Shown: positions 7,061 through 13,616 of the stretch, one piece after another | Layout: the number at the start of each line of letters is the position of its first letter | Position numbering within the stretch: the stretch's first letter is position 1 | Source: Azotobacter paspali | GTDB lineage: Bacteria; Pseudomonadota; Gammaproteobacteria; Pseudomonadales; Pseudomonadaceae | DNA: 25,182 nt | Reading direction: 5' to 3' (one strand) | Assembly: GCF_042434745.1 (NCBI RefSeq) | Contig: NZ_JBHLSS010000125.1 | The notes under the pieces: model-generated | The model's input: only the letters and a program-made list of their open reading frames with translations | What the model was told of the DNA's origin: nothing | Database searches by the model: none | Made by a program: the position numbers and the translations under genes

Positions 7061-8278
7061 ATGCACAAGCTTTCCTACCTCATCGGCTTCACCGCCATCG
7101 TCAGCACCACCTCTGCCCTGGCCCGGGACTACATCCTGCTCGACACCGACAAGCCGGCGCAGAACTGGAGAATCGACAGCCAGCAACTGGGTATCCAGAC
7201 CGACAAGCCGTTCTCGGTCAGTCTGCGCACCCTGCACGGCGGGCGCCAGGAAGGCGTCAGCCTGATCGACATCGATACCGGCGCCATGACCATCACCGTG
7301 GTGCCGACCCGCGGCATGAACGTGCTGCGCGCGGTGGCCGGCGACGTTCGCCTGGGCTGGGACTCGCCGGTCAAGGAAGTGGTCAACCCAGCGTTCATCG
7401 AGCAGAACGGCCGTGGCGGCCTCGGCTGGCTGGAGGGTTTCAACGAACTGGTCACCCGCTGCGGCTACGAATGGGTCGGCCACCCCGGCACGGACAACGG
7501 CGAACTGCTCACCCTGCACGGCCGAGCGGCGAACATCCCGGCAAGCAAGGTGGTCCTCAGCATCGACGAGCAGCCGCCGTACGCCATACGCCTCAGGGGC
7601 GAGCTGAAGGAGCAGGCGTTCAAGAAGGTCGACTTCAGCATCGCCACCGAGCTGAGCACCACGCCGGGAGCCACGGGCTTCGTCATCGACGACACCCTGA
7701 GCAACGACGGCGACTACCCCAAGGAGTACCAGGCGCTCTACCACAACAACTTCGGTACCCCGCTGCTGGAGCAGGGCGCGCGCTTCGTCGCCCCGGTCAA
7801 GCAGGTCTCGCCGTTCAACGAGAAGGCCCGCGGCGACCTCGCCAACTGGCAGACCTACCGCGGCCCAACCAAGGACTACGACGAAACCGTCTACAACCTG
7901 GTGCCTTATGGCGACGACAAGGGCGACACCCTGGCCGTGCTGCACAACCGGGCCGGCGACCGTGGCGTGCGGGTCGACTACAACGTCCAGCAGTTGCCGG
8001 TGTTCTCCCTGTGGAAGAACACCGACACCGCCGGGCAGGGTTACGTCACCGGCCTCGAGCCGGGCACCAGCTTCTCCTACAACCGTCGCTTCCAGCGCCC
8101 ACTCGGCCTGGTGCCGAGCATCGGACCCAAGGAGCAGCGCCGGTTCCGGGTCGGCTTCGCCCTGCTCGCCGACAAGGCGGCGGTGGACCAGGCCGTGCGG
8201 CGGGTCGAGGAAGTCCAGGCGGGCCGGCCGACCGAGGTGCGCGAGATGCCGCTGGTCGATCTGACCAAGCAGCAGTAA
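7061..8278 (+). CDS. exported DUF4432 family protein (galactose-mutarotase-like fold)
   Basis: The 405-residue protein starts with a signal peptide (MHKLSYLIGFTAIVSTTSALA), preceded by AGAAGGA. The rest matches the DUF4432 group of aldose-1-epimerase-like beta-sandwich proteins: PTRGMNVLRAVAGD (about 83-96), LGWLEGFNELVTRCG (127-141), LTLHGRAANIPA, YHNNFGTPLLE, and GLEPGTSFSYNRR near 330-342. Family members bind or epimerise sugars or modified carbohydrates; no activity can be assigned. It follows the remnant of an exported glucosidase gene by 54 bases, which suggests the two once formed a periplasmic carbohydrate-processing pair of which only this gene is intact. It ends in a hairpin shared with the convergent small gene. 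Confidence 0.85.
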   Translation: MHKLSYLIGFTAIVSTTSALARDYILLDTDKPAQNWRIDSQQLGIQTDKPFSVSLRTLHGGRQEGVSLIDIDTGAMTITVVPTRGMNVLRAVAGDVRLGWDSPVKEVVNPAFIEQNGRGGLGWLEGFNELVTRCGYEWVGHPGTDNGELLTLHGRAANIPASKVVLSIDEQPPYAIRLRGELKEQAFKKVDFSIATELSTTPGATGFVIDDTLSNDGDYPKEYQALYHNNFGTPLLEQGARFVAPVKQVSPFNEKARGDLANWQTYRGPTKDYDETVYNLVPYGDDKGDTLAVLHNRAGDRGVRVDYNVQQLPVFSLWKNTDTAGQGYVTGLEPGTSFSYNRRFQRPLGLVPSIGPKEQRRFRVGFALLADKAAVDQAVRRVEEVQAGRPTEVREMPLVDLTKQQ

Positions 8279-8286
8279 GTCCTTCC

Positions 8287-8306
8287 GGGACGCCTTCGGG
8301 CGTCCC
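8287..8306. terminator. bidirectional hairpin terminator with UUCG loop
   Basis: GGGACGCC (8287-8294), TTCG loop and GGCGTCCC (8299-8306) form a perfect 8-bp stem. It sits between two convergent genes ending at 8278 and 8313, so it probably serves both. The T tract is weak on the plus strand (CTCCTGT). Confidence 0.75.
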
Positions 8307-8312
8307 CTCCTG

Positions 8313-8549
8313 TCAGGCGCCGGCGCTTCCCTCCAGCAGCGCGCGCTCCAGGTCCTCGGTCGCCGCGACGACGGTCCGGAAGTTCTGCTGCGCCTCCTCG
8401 TCGCACGGATCGGTCCGCTCGATCCAGGCACGCGCATGGGTCAGGGCGTGGCGGGCCTCTTCCTCGGCCTTGCCCAGCAGGGTGGCGCTGCCCAGCTTGC
8501 GCGCGCCGACCAGGCGGCGGGTGGCATTGACGATGCCGCGTGACTTCAT
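8313..8549 (-). CDS. small hypothetical protein, 78 residues
   Basis: The ATG at 8549 is preceded by GAGGAA at good spacing. The product is charged and helical (MKSRGIVNATRRLVGARKL, then KAEEEARHALTHARAWIERT and an acidic C-terminal helix). There is no signal peptide or membrane segment and I do not recognise a family. Its ATG overlaps the TGA of a possible 60-codon frame upstream. It ends seven bases from the shared hairpin with the DUF4432 gene. Confidence 0.6.
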   Translation of the reverse strand: MKSRGIVNATRRLVGARKLGSATLLGKAEEEARHALTHARAWIERTDPCDEEAQQNFRTVVAATEDLERALLEGSAGA

Positions 8550-8728
8550 GGCGTGTTCCTCGTGATGAATGCCTCGGAAGCGATGCCAGCGGCGTGCCAG
8601 AAGCCCGCAGCAGCCGCCGGCCGGGCCGCGAGCGCCGGTGGCAGCGCGTCGAGGGTTCGCCCCGGTACGTCTGCCGCGGCGAAATGTTCGGCGACGAACA
8701 TTTCCTGCACGCGCCCTGCCCCGCCCAC
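8546..8728 (-). CDS. possible 60-residue gene upstream of the small hypothetical protein
   Basis: The frame starts at a GTG (8728), or at an internal ATG at 8701, and ends in an ATGA overlap with the next small gene, which is the main reason to consider it. Third codon positions are GC-rich and the composition (Phe, His, Trp, Glu spread through the chain) is protein-like. No convincing ribosome binding site is seen and no family is recognised. It may be the remnant of a longer gene or chance. Confidence 0.25.
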   Translation of the reverse strand: MGGAGRVQEMFVAEHFAAADVPGRTLDALPPALAARPAAAAGFWHAAGIASEAFITRNTP

Positions 8729-8839
8729 AAGCCCGCAGCCCCGGCTGGCGCGGCTTTGCGCTGGCTGGCCCGAATCTCGCTAAAGCCGGTCCGTGGGATG
8801 GAAAACCCGTACAACCACTCTCCGCCGGTCAGCATCCCC

Positions 8840-8869
8840 GGTGGGAAAGACCTACGGTCGTTTCCCACC
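8840..8869. repeat. REP-like extragenic palindrome, copy 1
   Basis: GGTGGGAAA (8840-8848) pairs with TTTCCCACC (8861-8869), and the GACC/GGTC inside extends the stem, leaving a TAC loop and one bulged base. It is followed by CTACGG. Its sequence style matches extragenic palindromes common in Pseudomonas genomes. Confidence 0.7.
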
Positions 8870-8891
8870 CTACGGACCCAGGCCGCCGTGG

Positions 8892-8921
8892 GGTGGAAAA
8901 CGCGCGCAGCGATTTTCCACC
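8892..8921. repeat. REP-like extragenic palindrome, copy 2
   Basis: GGTGGAAAA (8892-8900) pairs with TTTTCCACC (8913-8921) around a 12-base GC-rich spacer. The arms are related to those of copy 1, 23 bases upstream, and the spacer length is the same (12 bases), so the two are likely one repeat family. Confidence 0.7.
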
Positions 8922-8958
8922 GACCGGGGCACCCATGGACCAGACGACCCGCCGGAGC

Positions 8959-8966
8959 AAGGAGGT
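8959..8966 (+). promoter_or_regulatory. strong ribosome binding site that sets a GTG start
   Basis: AAGGAGGT ends four bases before the GTG at 8971. This near-perfect Shine-Dalgarno decides the start of the first cluster gene against the in-frame ATG at 8935, which has only GGGG nearby. Confidence 0.75.
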
Positions 8967-8970
8967 CAGC

Positions 8971-10032
8971 GTGACGACGCCACAGCACATCACCGCCGAC
9001 ACCGCCCATCACGCGTTGCCGACGCCCGACGCCCTGGGCGGGCTGGACCTGCTCGGGCGCATGCCGATTCCGCTGCGCCGGGCGTTCAAGGCCGGCATCG
9101 ACCAGACCTTGGCGGCGCAGCGCGCGGCCGGCGGCGAGTCCCTGAACTGCTGCTGCCTGGGTGGCGGCGAGTGGTATAGCCCGTTCGACACCCTGGCGAC
9201 CGAGCGCGATCCGGCGCGCCTGCCGGGCATGCTGGTCTCGACCATCTACCAAGACATCCTGTCGCCCGGCCTGCTCGCCCACTACGCCCCCGGCCCCGAC
9301 ACCCATCCCCTGCCCGCACTGCATCCGGCCTGCGCGGTGGCCGGTCTCGCCGACCCGCTGGGCGTCTTCCGGGTGTTCTCGGTGATCCCCTTCGTCTGGC
9401 TGGTCGACAAGCGCCGGCTCAAGGGCCGCCAGCCGCTGCGGGGGTGGAGCGACCTGCTCGACCCACAGTGGGCCGGGGAGATCGTCTTCGGCGGTTGGCG
9501 GCCGAATCCGCAGGTGCCCTACCAGGACTACAACGCCTATCTGCTGCTCATGCTCTACCTGGAATTCGGCCAGGCCGGGCTGCAAGCCTTCGCCGGCAAC
9601 GTGCGCCACCTGCAGCACAACGTACGCACCGCGACCCAAGCCGGTTCGAACAGCCAGGACGTCGGCGCCATCGCCGTGCTGCCCTGGCTGCAGGCCGAAC
9701 TCTGCCCGCGCCGCGAGCGCACCGTGGTGCTCTGGCCGGAGGACGGCGCGCTGGCCATGCCGATCGGCTACCTGCTCAAGCCCGGCCAGGAGCAGCGCCT
9801 TGCCCCGCTGGTCGACTACCTGCACGGCGCGCGGCTCGGCGCTGTGCTCGCCCGCAACTGCTATCCGCCGACTGGCCTGGCGACGGCGGGCGCCTTCCCG
9901 CCGGGAGCGCGGCTGAAGTGGCCGGGCTGGGAGTTCTTCCGCCGTCACGACTTCGACGCCGAACAGCGCCGCGCCGTCGAGCTGTTCTTCGCCGCCGGCC
10001 GCACCCAGGGGGGATTGCACCTATGCAACTGA
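8971..10032 (+). CDS. ABC substrate-binding-protein-like protein without signal peptide, first gene of the five-gene cluster
   Basis: From the GTG start the product is 353 residues. The middle reads like a type II periplasmic binding protein of the Fe3+/spermidine class: LADPLGVFRVFSVIPFVWLVDK (about 126-147), GWSDLLDPQWAGEIVFG (158-174), and LPWLQAELC with AMPIGYLLK further on. There is no hydrophobic leader; the N-terminus is polar and starts MTTPQHITADTA. Starting at the ATG at 8935 would only add polar residues. It therefore appears to stay in the cytoplasm, unusual for this fold. A triple Cys (60-62, NCCCLGGGEW) is a likely ligand site or structural feature. It overlaps the next gene by 10 bases. 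Role unknown; I infer a carrier or scaffold for a metal or cofactor used by its neighbours. Confidence 0.75.
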   Translation: MTTPQHITADTAHHALPTPDALGGLDLLGRMPIPLRRAFKAGIDQTLAAQRAAGGESLNCCCLGGGEWYSPFDTLATERDPARLPGMLVSTIYQDILSPGLLAHYAPGPDTHPLPALHPACAVAGLADPLGVFRVFSVIPFVWLVDKRRLKGRQPLRGWSDLLDPQWAGEIVFGGWRPNPQVPYQDYNAYLLLMLYLEFGQAGLQAFAGNVRHLQHNVRTATQAGSNSQDVGAIAVLPWLQAELCPRRERTVVLWPEDGALAMPIGYLLKPGQEQRLAPLVDYLHGARLGAVLARNCYPPTGLATAGAFPPGARLKWPGWEFFRRHDFDAEQRRAVELFFAAGRTQGGLHLCN

Positions 10033-10727
10033 TCACCGTGGCCGGCTCGCCGTCGGTCGGCAAGACCTCGGTCATCCTCCAGGTCGCCAAGCTGCTCAGG
10101 GAGGCAGGCCTCGCCGTCGGCGTGGCCAAGTTCGACGCCCTGTCCAGCGACGACGGGCACCTCTACGCCAAGCACGGCATCCCGGTGGCGGTCGGCCTGG
10201 CCGGCGCCCTGTGCCCGGACCACTACTTCGTCTCCAATATCACCGACTGCCAGGCCTGGGGCCGGCGCCAGGGTCTCGACGTGCTGATCGGCGAGAGCGC
10301 CGGACTGTGCAACCGCTGCTCGCCGCACATCGAAGGCGTGCTGGCGATCTGCGTGGTCGATGCCCTGGCCGGGGTGCACACGCCGAAGAAGATCGGCCCG
10401 ATGCTGCGCCTGGCCGATCTGGTGGCGATCACCAAGGGCGACATCATTTCCCAGGTCGAGCGCGAAGTGTTCGCCTTCCACGTGCGCCTGGCCAATCCTG
10501 GCGCGCCGGCGCTGTTCTGCAATGGTCTCACCGGCCAGGGCGCCGCCGATTTGGTCCGCCACATCCGCGCCACCGCACCGACGCCGGACCTGGACGGCAG
10601 CCGTCTGCGCTTCTCGATGCCGGCGGCGGTCTGCCCCTACTGCGTCGGCGAGACCGCCATCGGCGAGACACATCAGCGTGGCAACGTGAAGAAGATGCGC
10701 TTTGCCGACCTGGAGGACTCCCGATGA
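10023..10727 (+). CDS. P-loop GTPase/ATPase of the SIMIBI (HypB/UreG/CobW-like) class with CxxC motifs
   Basis: The 234-residue protein has Walker A GSPSVGKTS (8-16), FDALSSDDGHLYAKHGIP (37-54) in switch position, a GESAGLC segment (90-96) where HypB/UreG carry their Walker B/switch II, and TKGD (137-140) as the base-recognition motif. Cys pairs C96xxC99 (LCNRC) and C204xxC207 (CPYC) plus C64 and C76 could bind metal. Relatives use nucleotide hydrolysis to insert Ni, Co or Zn into target enzymes. It starts inside the previous gene (10-base overlap) and ends in an ATGA overlap with the ABC ATPase gene, so translation is probably coupled. Metal chaperone is my best guess; the target is unknown. 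It lacks the His-rich stretch of HypB/UreG and the CxCC motif of CobW. Confidence 0.8.
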   Translation: MQLITVAGSPSVGKTSVILQVAKLLREAGLAVGVAKFDALSSDDGHLYAKHGIPVAVGLAGALCPDHYFVSNITDCQAWGRRQGLDVLIGESAGLCNRCSPHIEGVLAICVVDALAGVHTPKKIGPMLRLADLVAITKGDIISQVEREVFAFHVRLANPGAPALFCNGLTGQGAADLVRHIRATAPTPDLDGSRLRFSMPAAVCPYCVGETAIGETHQRGNVKKMRFADLEDSR

Positions 10728-11731
10728 GCCTCGCCGAGCTGCCCTTCGCCCTGCTACCGGAACGCCACCCGGTGGCCGCCGAGTTTATCGTCGCCCTCGC
10801 CCTGCCTCCCGCCGCGCCCGGCGCCAGCGTCGGCCAATGGCTGGCCGGGCTGCCCGACGAGGCGCTGTTCGACGCAGGCATGCAGCGCGAGCAGTTGCTC
10901 GATCACCTGGAACGGCTGGTCGCCGAGGTGCGCGCCCTGGCCAAGGCCACCGATGAGCGGATCGACAGCCTCACGCTGCTCGGCGGGCGCGACAAGCAGG
11001 GTCGCGCCGAGAATCGGGAACTGGTCTTTTACGCCGGCGAGATCGTCTGCATCGTCGGTCCGACCGGTTCGGGCAAGAGCCGCCTGCTCGCCGACATCGA
11101 ATGCCTGGCCCAGGGCGACACGCCGACCGGACGCCGGGTGCTGGTCAACGGCGCCGAGCCGCCCGCGGAGCGGCGCTACGCGCCGGACCGCAAGCTGGTC
11201 GCGCAGCTCTCGCAGAACATGAATTTCGTCGTCGACCTGAGCGTGCGCGAGCTGATCGAAATGCACGCCCGCTGCCGGATGGTCGCCGACCCGGAAGGCA
11301 TGGCGCTCACCGTGATCGCCTGCGCCAACGCCCTGACTGGCGAGAAGTTCGCCGCCGACACCTCCGTCACCCAGCTTTCCGGCGGCCAGACGCGCGCCCT
11401 GATGATCGCCGACGCGGCGCTGCTGTCGGCCTCGCCGGTGGTGCTGATCGACGAGATCGAGAACGCCGGGGTCGACCGCAAGCGTGCGCTGGACCTGCTG
11501 GTCGGCGGCGCCAAGATCGTGCTGATTTCCACCCACGACCCGCTGCTCGCGCTGCGCGGCGCGCGGCGGCTGGTGATCCGCAACGGCGGCATCGCCGAGG
11601 TGCTCGACACCAGCGCGGCCGAGCAGCGCAACTTGGAGCGCATCGAGCGCCTGGACGCTACCCTGATGGGCATCCGCGAACGACTGCGCGCCGGCCTGCG
11701 CATCGAGGAGACACTGACATGGGCGCCATGA
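10724..11731 (+). CDS. ABC-type ATPase without partner permease
   Basis: Of 335 residues, about 1-95 form a non-ABC N-terminal extension with a helical part (about 45-80). The ABC domain follows: Walker A GPTGSGKS (112-119), Q-loop region QLSQNMNF (161-168), signature TQLSGGQTRALM (216-227), Walker B VVLIDEIE (239-246) and H-loop His271 in STHDP. The Walker B Glu is present, so it should hydrolyse ATP. A C-terminal helix (about 298-326) follows. No membrane protein is encoded anywhere in the cluster. It may work with a permease elsewhere, or be a soluble ABC protein driving a cytoplasmic step. The start overlaps the GTPase stop (ATGA); the stop overlaps the nitroreductase start region by 13 bases. 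Confidence 0.85.
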   Translation: MSLAELPFALLPERHPVAAEFIVALALPPAAPGASVGQWLAGLPDEALFDAGMQREQLLDHLERLVAEVRALAKATDERIDSLTLLGGRDKQGRAENRELVFYAGEIVCIVGPTGSGKSRLLADIECLAQGDTPTGRRVLVNGAEPPAERRYAPDRKLVAQLSQNMNFVVDLSVRELIEMHARCRMVADPEGMALTVIACANALTGEKFAADTSVTQLSGGQTRALMIADAALLSASPVVLIDEIENAGVDRKRALDLLVGGAKIVLISTHDPLLALRGARRLVIRNGGIAEVLDTSAAEQRNLERIERLDATLMGIRERLRAGLRIEETLTWAP

Positions 11732-12303
11732 TCCCGACTCCCGCGCCGGATTCGGTCCTGGACCTGCTGCTCAACCGCCGCTCCTGCCACAGCGTGCGCG
11801 CGCCGGGGCCGGACGACGCGGAGCTGGCGCTGATCCTGCGCGCCGCCCTGCGCGTGCCGGACTTCCAGCGCCTGCGTCCGTACCGCTTCCTCGCCGCCCG
11901 CGACGAGGGCCTGGACCGCCTGGGCCAAGCCATGCAGCGCGCCGCCGTCGCCGCCGGGCGGAGCGAGGCGGAAATCGCCCGCACCCCGCGCATGCCGCAT
12001 CGCGCGCCGCTGGTGATCAGCGTGGTGGCCAGCCCGCGGCCAAGCAAGGTAGTACCGCTGTTCGACCAGCAACTGTGCGCCGCCAGCACCGTGCTGGCCA
12101 TGCAACTGGCTGCTCGTGCCCTCGGCTACGGCGGCCTGTGGCGCTCGGGCTGGCTGATGTACGACCGTGGCTTCCACCGCGAACTGGGACTGGGCGAAGA
12201 CGAGCAGATCGTCGGCTTCCTGTATCTGGGAACGCCGCAACACGCCGAGGAGACAACGAATGAGGCTGTGCCAGACCCCTACGACTTCCTCCGCTGGATC
12301 TAA
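11719..12303 (+). CDS. nitroreductase family flavoprotein, YdjA-like
   Basis: The 194-residue product matches the short YdjA-type nitroreductases: LLLNRRSCHSVRAP (about 16-29, FMN phosphate contact by the Arg pair), ILRAALRVPDFQRLRPYRF (39-57), HRAPLVISVVA, AMQLAARALGYGGLWRSGWLM, and the closing IVGFLYLGTPQ and VPDPYDFLRW. Such enzymes bind FMN and use NAD(P)H; several relatives reduce or oxidise small-molecule or peptide-like substrates rather than nitro compounds. GAGGAG lies seven to eight bases before the ATG at 11719; a second in-frame ATG at 11728 would give an ATGA overlap with the ATPase gene but has poorer spacing. Its place between an ATPase and a ligase suggests a redox step in the cluster pathway. 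Confidence 0.9.
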   Translation: MGAMIPTPAPDSVLDLLLNRRSCHSVRAPGPDDAELALILRAALRVPDFQRLRPYRFLAARDEGLDRLGQAMQRAAVAAGRSEAEIARTPRMPHRAPLVISVVASPRPSKVVPLFDQQLCAASTVLAMQLAARALGYGGLWRSGWLMYDRGFHRELGLGEDEQIVGFLYLGTPQHAEETTNEAVPDPYDFLRWI

Positions 12304-12307
12304 GCCG

Positions 12308-13438
12308 ATGCCGGCGATGCACTACGGCATCGAATTCGAATACCTGCTGGTCGATACCCGTGGCCCGCAGGCCGGGCGCCTGCGCGATATCCACGCCCTG
12401 GACGTCCCCCGGCTCGCCGAATTGCTGGCCGATAAGCCCGGCCTCGGCGACCCGGAGCTGGCCGAGGGCGACCTGGGTATCCGCAACGGCTACTGGTATC
12501 TCGAAGGCGACGAGCGCTTCGACCTGGAGGGGCGCCTGGTCGGCTTCGTCGCCAAGGGCGTGGAAATCCGCACCCCACCGCGCCCGAGCGTCGCGGTCGC
12601 GATCGACTGCCTGCTCGACATCGAGCGCCAGCTCGCCGCGCGCCTCGAACGCGACGGCCTGGGCCTGGCCATCGCCGGTTTCGACCCGCTGCGCACCCAC
12701 TATGGCTACCAGCCGCCGCTCAACGCCTACGAACAGCGGCTACGCGCCGACGACCGCGAATACGAGGGCATGGAGCTGTCGATGCTGACTTACGGCCCGG
12801 ACCTCAACCTGTCGCTGCCCGACTGGAGTACCCGGCGCAACCTCGACGCCGCGCGCAAGCTCAACTACTACGCGCCCTACATCGTGCCCTTCAGCTTCAG
12901 CTCGCCATACTGCGCCGGCCAGCCCTGGCACGGCTGGTCGCGGCGCACCTGGCTGCGCTGCGAGCAGCGCCCGGCGGTCAAGCTGTTTCTCGGCCTCGAA
13001 GAATACGCCGAACAGGCCGAGCGCTCGCCGCTGTTGCGCCCGGCGCGGCTGGCGCGGGAGGCCGGGCGCATCGAGTTCAAGGCCTTCGACGCCATGCCCT
13101 CGGTGGAACTGCTCGCCGCCTGCTGCCACCTGCTGACCGGCATCTGCCTGGCGAACAACCTGCGCGGGCGCAGCGAAACCCCGGACGTGGCGCTGTACCG
13201 GCGCGCCGCGCTGCACGCCTTCGACGATGCCGAAATCCGCAACGGCGCTCGCGCGGCTCTGTACGCCGCCGCCGAGGCCCTCGACCGCGCTGGCAACGAG
13301 ATCGCCGTCGCCGGCCTCGCGCCTCTGGCGCGGCTGCTGTCGAGCCGCCGCACGCCGGCCCACGACCTGCTCGCCAACGATCGGCTGTTCCATCCGGGCG
13401 GGCTGGCCGACACTCTGCCGCGGGCGGCGGCCTGCTGA
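12308..13438 (+). CDS. glutamate-cysteine-ligase-like carboxylate-amine ligase
   Basis: The 376-residue protein opens with HYGIEFEYLL (5-14), the GxExE start seen in GCS2/YbdK-type ligases. It then has VEIRTPPRPS (85-94), THYGYQPPLNAYEQR (130-144), MELSMLTYGPDLNLSLPD (155-172, in the place of the His-containing HVHV strand, here largely non-His), and GRIEFKAFDAMPS (253-265), which looks like the EFR...D acidic metal-binding strand. These enzymes use ATP to join an amine to a gamma-carboxylate. The substrates here are unknown. The ATG at 12308 follows the nitroreductase stop by four bases; an ATG at 12260 has a better GAGGAG site but lies in the conserved nitroreductase C-terminus, where that sequence encodes Glu-Glu. 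It is the last cluster gene. Confidence 0.8.
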   Translation: MPAMHYGIEFEYLLVDTRGPQAGRLRDIHALDVPRLAELLADKPGLGDPELAEGDLGIRNGYWYLEGDERFDLEGRLVGFVAKGVEIRTPPRPSVAVAIDCLLDIERQLAARLERDGLGLAIAGFDPLRTHYGYQPPLNAYEQRLRADDREYEGMELSMLTYGPDLNLSLPDWSTRRNLDAARKLNYYAPYIVPFSFSSPYCAGQPWHGWSRRTWLRCEQRPAVKLFLGLEEYAEQAERSPLLRPARLAREAGRIEFKAFDAMPSVELLAACCHLLTGICLANNLRGRSETPDVALYRRAALHAFDDAEIRNGARAALYAAAEALDRAGNEIAVAGLAPLARLLSSRRTPAHDLLANDRLFHPGGLADTLPRAAAC

Positions 13439-13478
13439 GCCATCACTGCCGCCGGGCCGATGGCACCCTCTCCCCCGG

Positions 13479-13502
13479 CCCCTCTCCCTGAAGAAAGAGG
13501 GG
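13479..13502. terminator. hairpin between the cluster and the convergent AsmA gene
   Basis: CCCCTCT (13479-13485) pairs with AGAGGGG (13496-13502) around a 10-base loop. It lies 41 bases after the last cluster gene and resembles a pyrimidine/purine intergenic hairpin often seen in Pseudomonas. No clear T tract follows, so termination is probable rather than sure. Confidence 0.5.
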
Positions 13503-13616
13503 AGAGAGCGGAGTTCCGTCGAATCCGTGAGAGCACGCGCGATCGTATTGGGGAAGATGGCGAGAGCCCGCCCCCTCGCCCTCGGGTAGAGGCAAGAAGA
13601 TTGCAACCTGTGGCCC

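Larger units (their letters stand above)
8550..8970. other. intergenic region with REP-like palindromes upstream of the five-gene cluster
   Basis: Apart from the doubtful 60-codon minus-strand frame, this stretch holds two REP-like palindromes (8840-8869 and 8892-8921) and a half copy near 8796 (GGATGGAAAACCC). I see no convincing sigma-70 promoter for the downstream cluster. Confidence 0.6.

Noticed and set aside
7010..8437. Minus-strand frame opposite the DUF4432 gene
   Set aside because: The plus-strand protein has a signal peptide and family motifs; this frame has none.
8840..8921. CRISPR-like spacing of the two palindromes
   Set aside because: Only two related palindromes with different arm sequences occur, with a 22-base gap and no third repeat or cas gene; they are REP-like elements.
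8077..10020. Minus-strand frame of about 650 codons across the DUF4432 3' end, the REP region and the first cluster gene
   Set aside because: It crosses several real gene boundaries and extragenic palindromes and reads as Arg/Gln/Ala-rich shadow; the opposite strand has protein families and ribosome sites.
12260..12310. Earlier ATG (12260) for the ligase gene with a good GAGGAG site
   Set aside because: The purine stretch encodes Glu-Glu in the conserved C-terminus of the nitroreductase, and the 16 added residues do not resemble the family; the start at 12308 is kept, though this is not certain.
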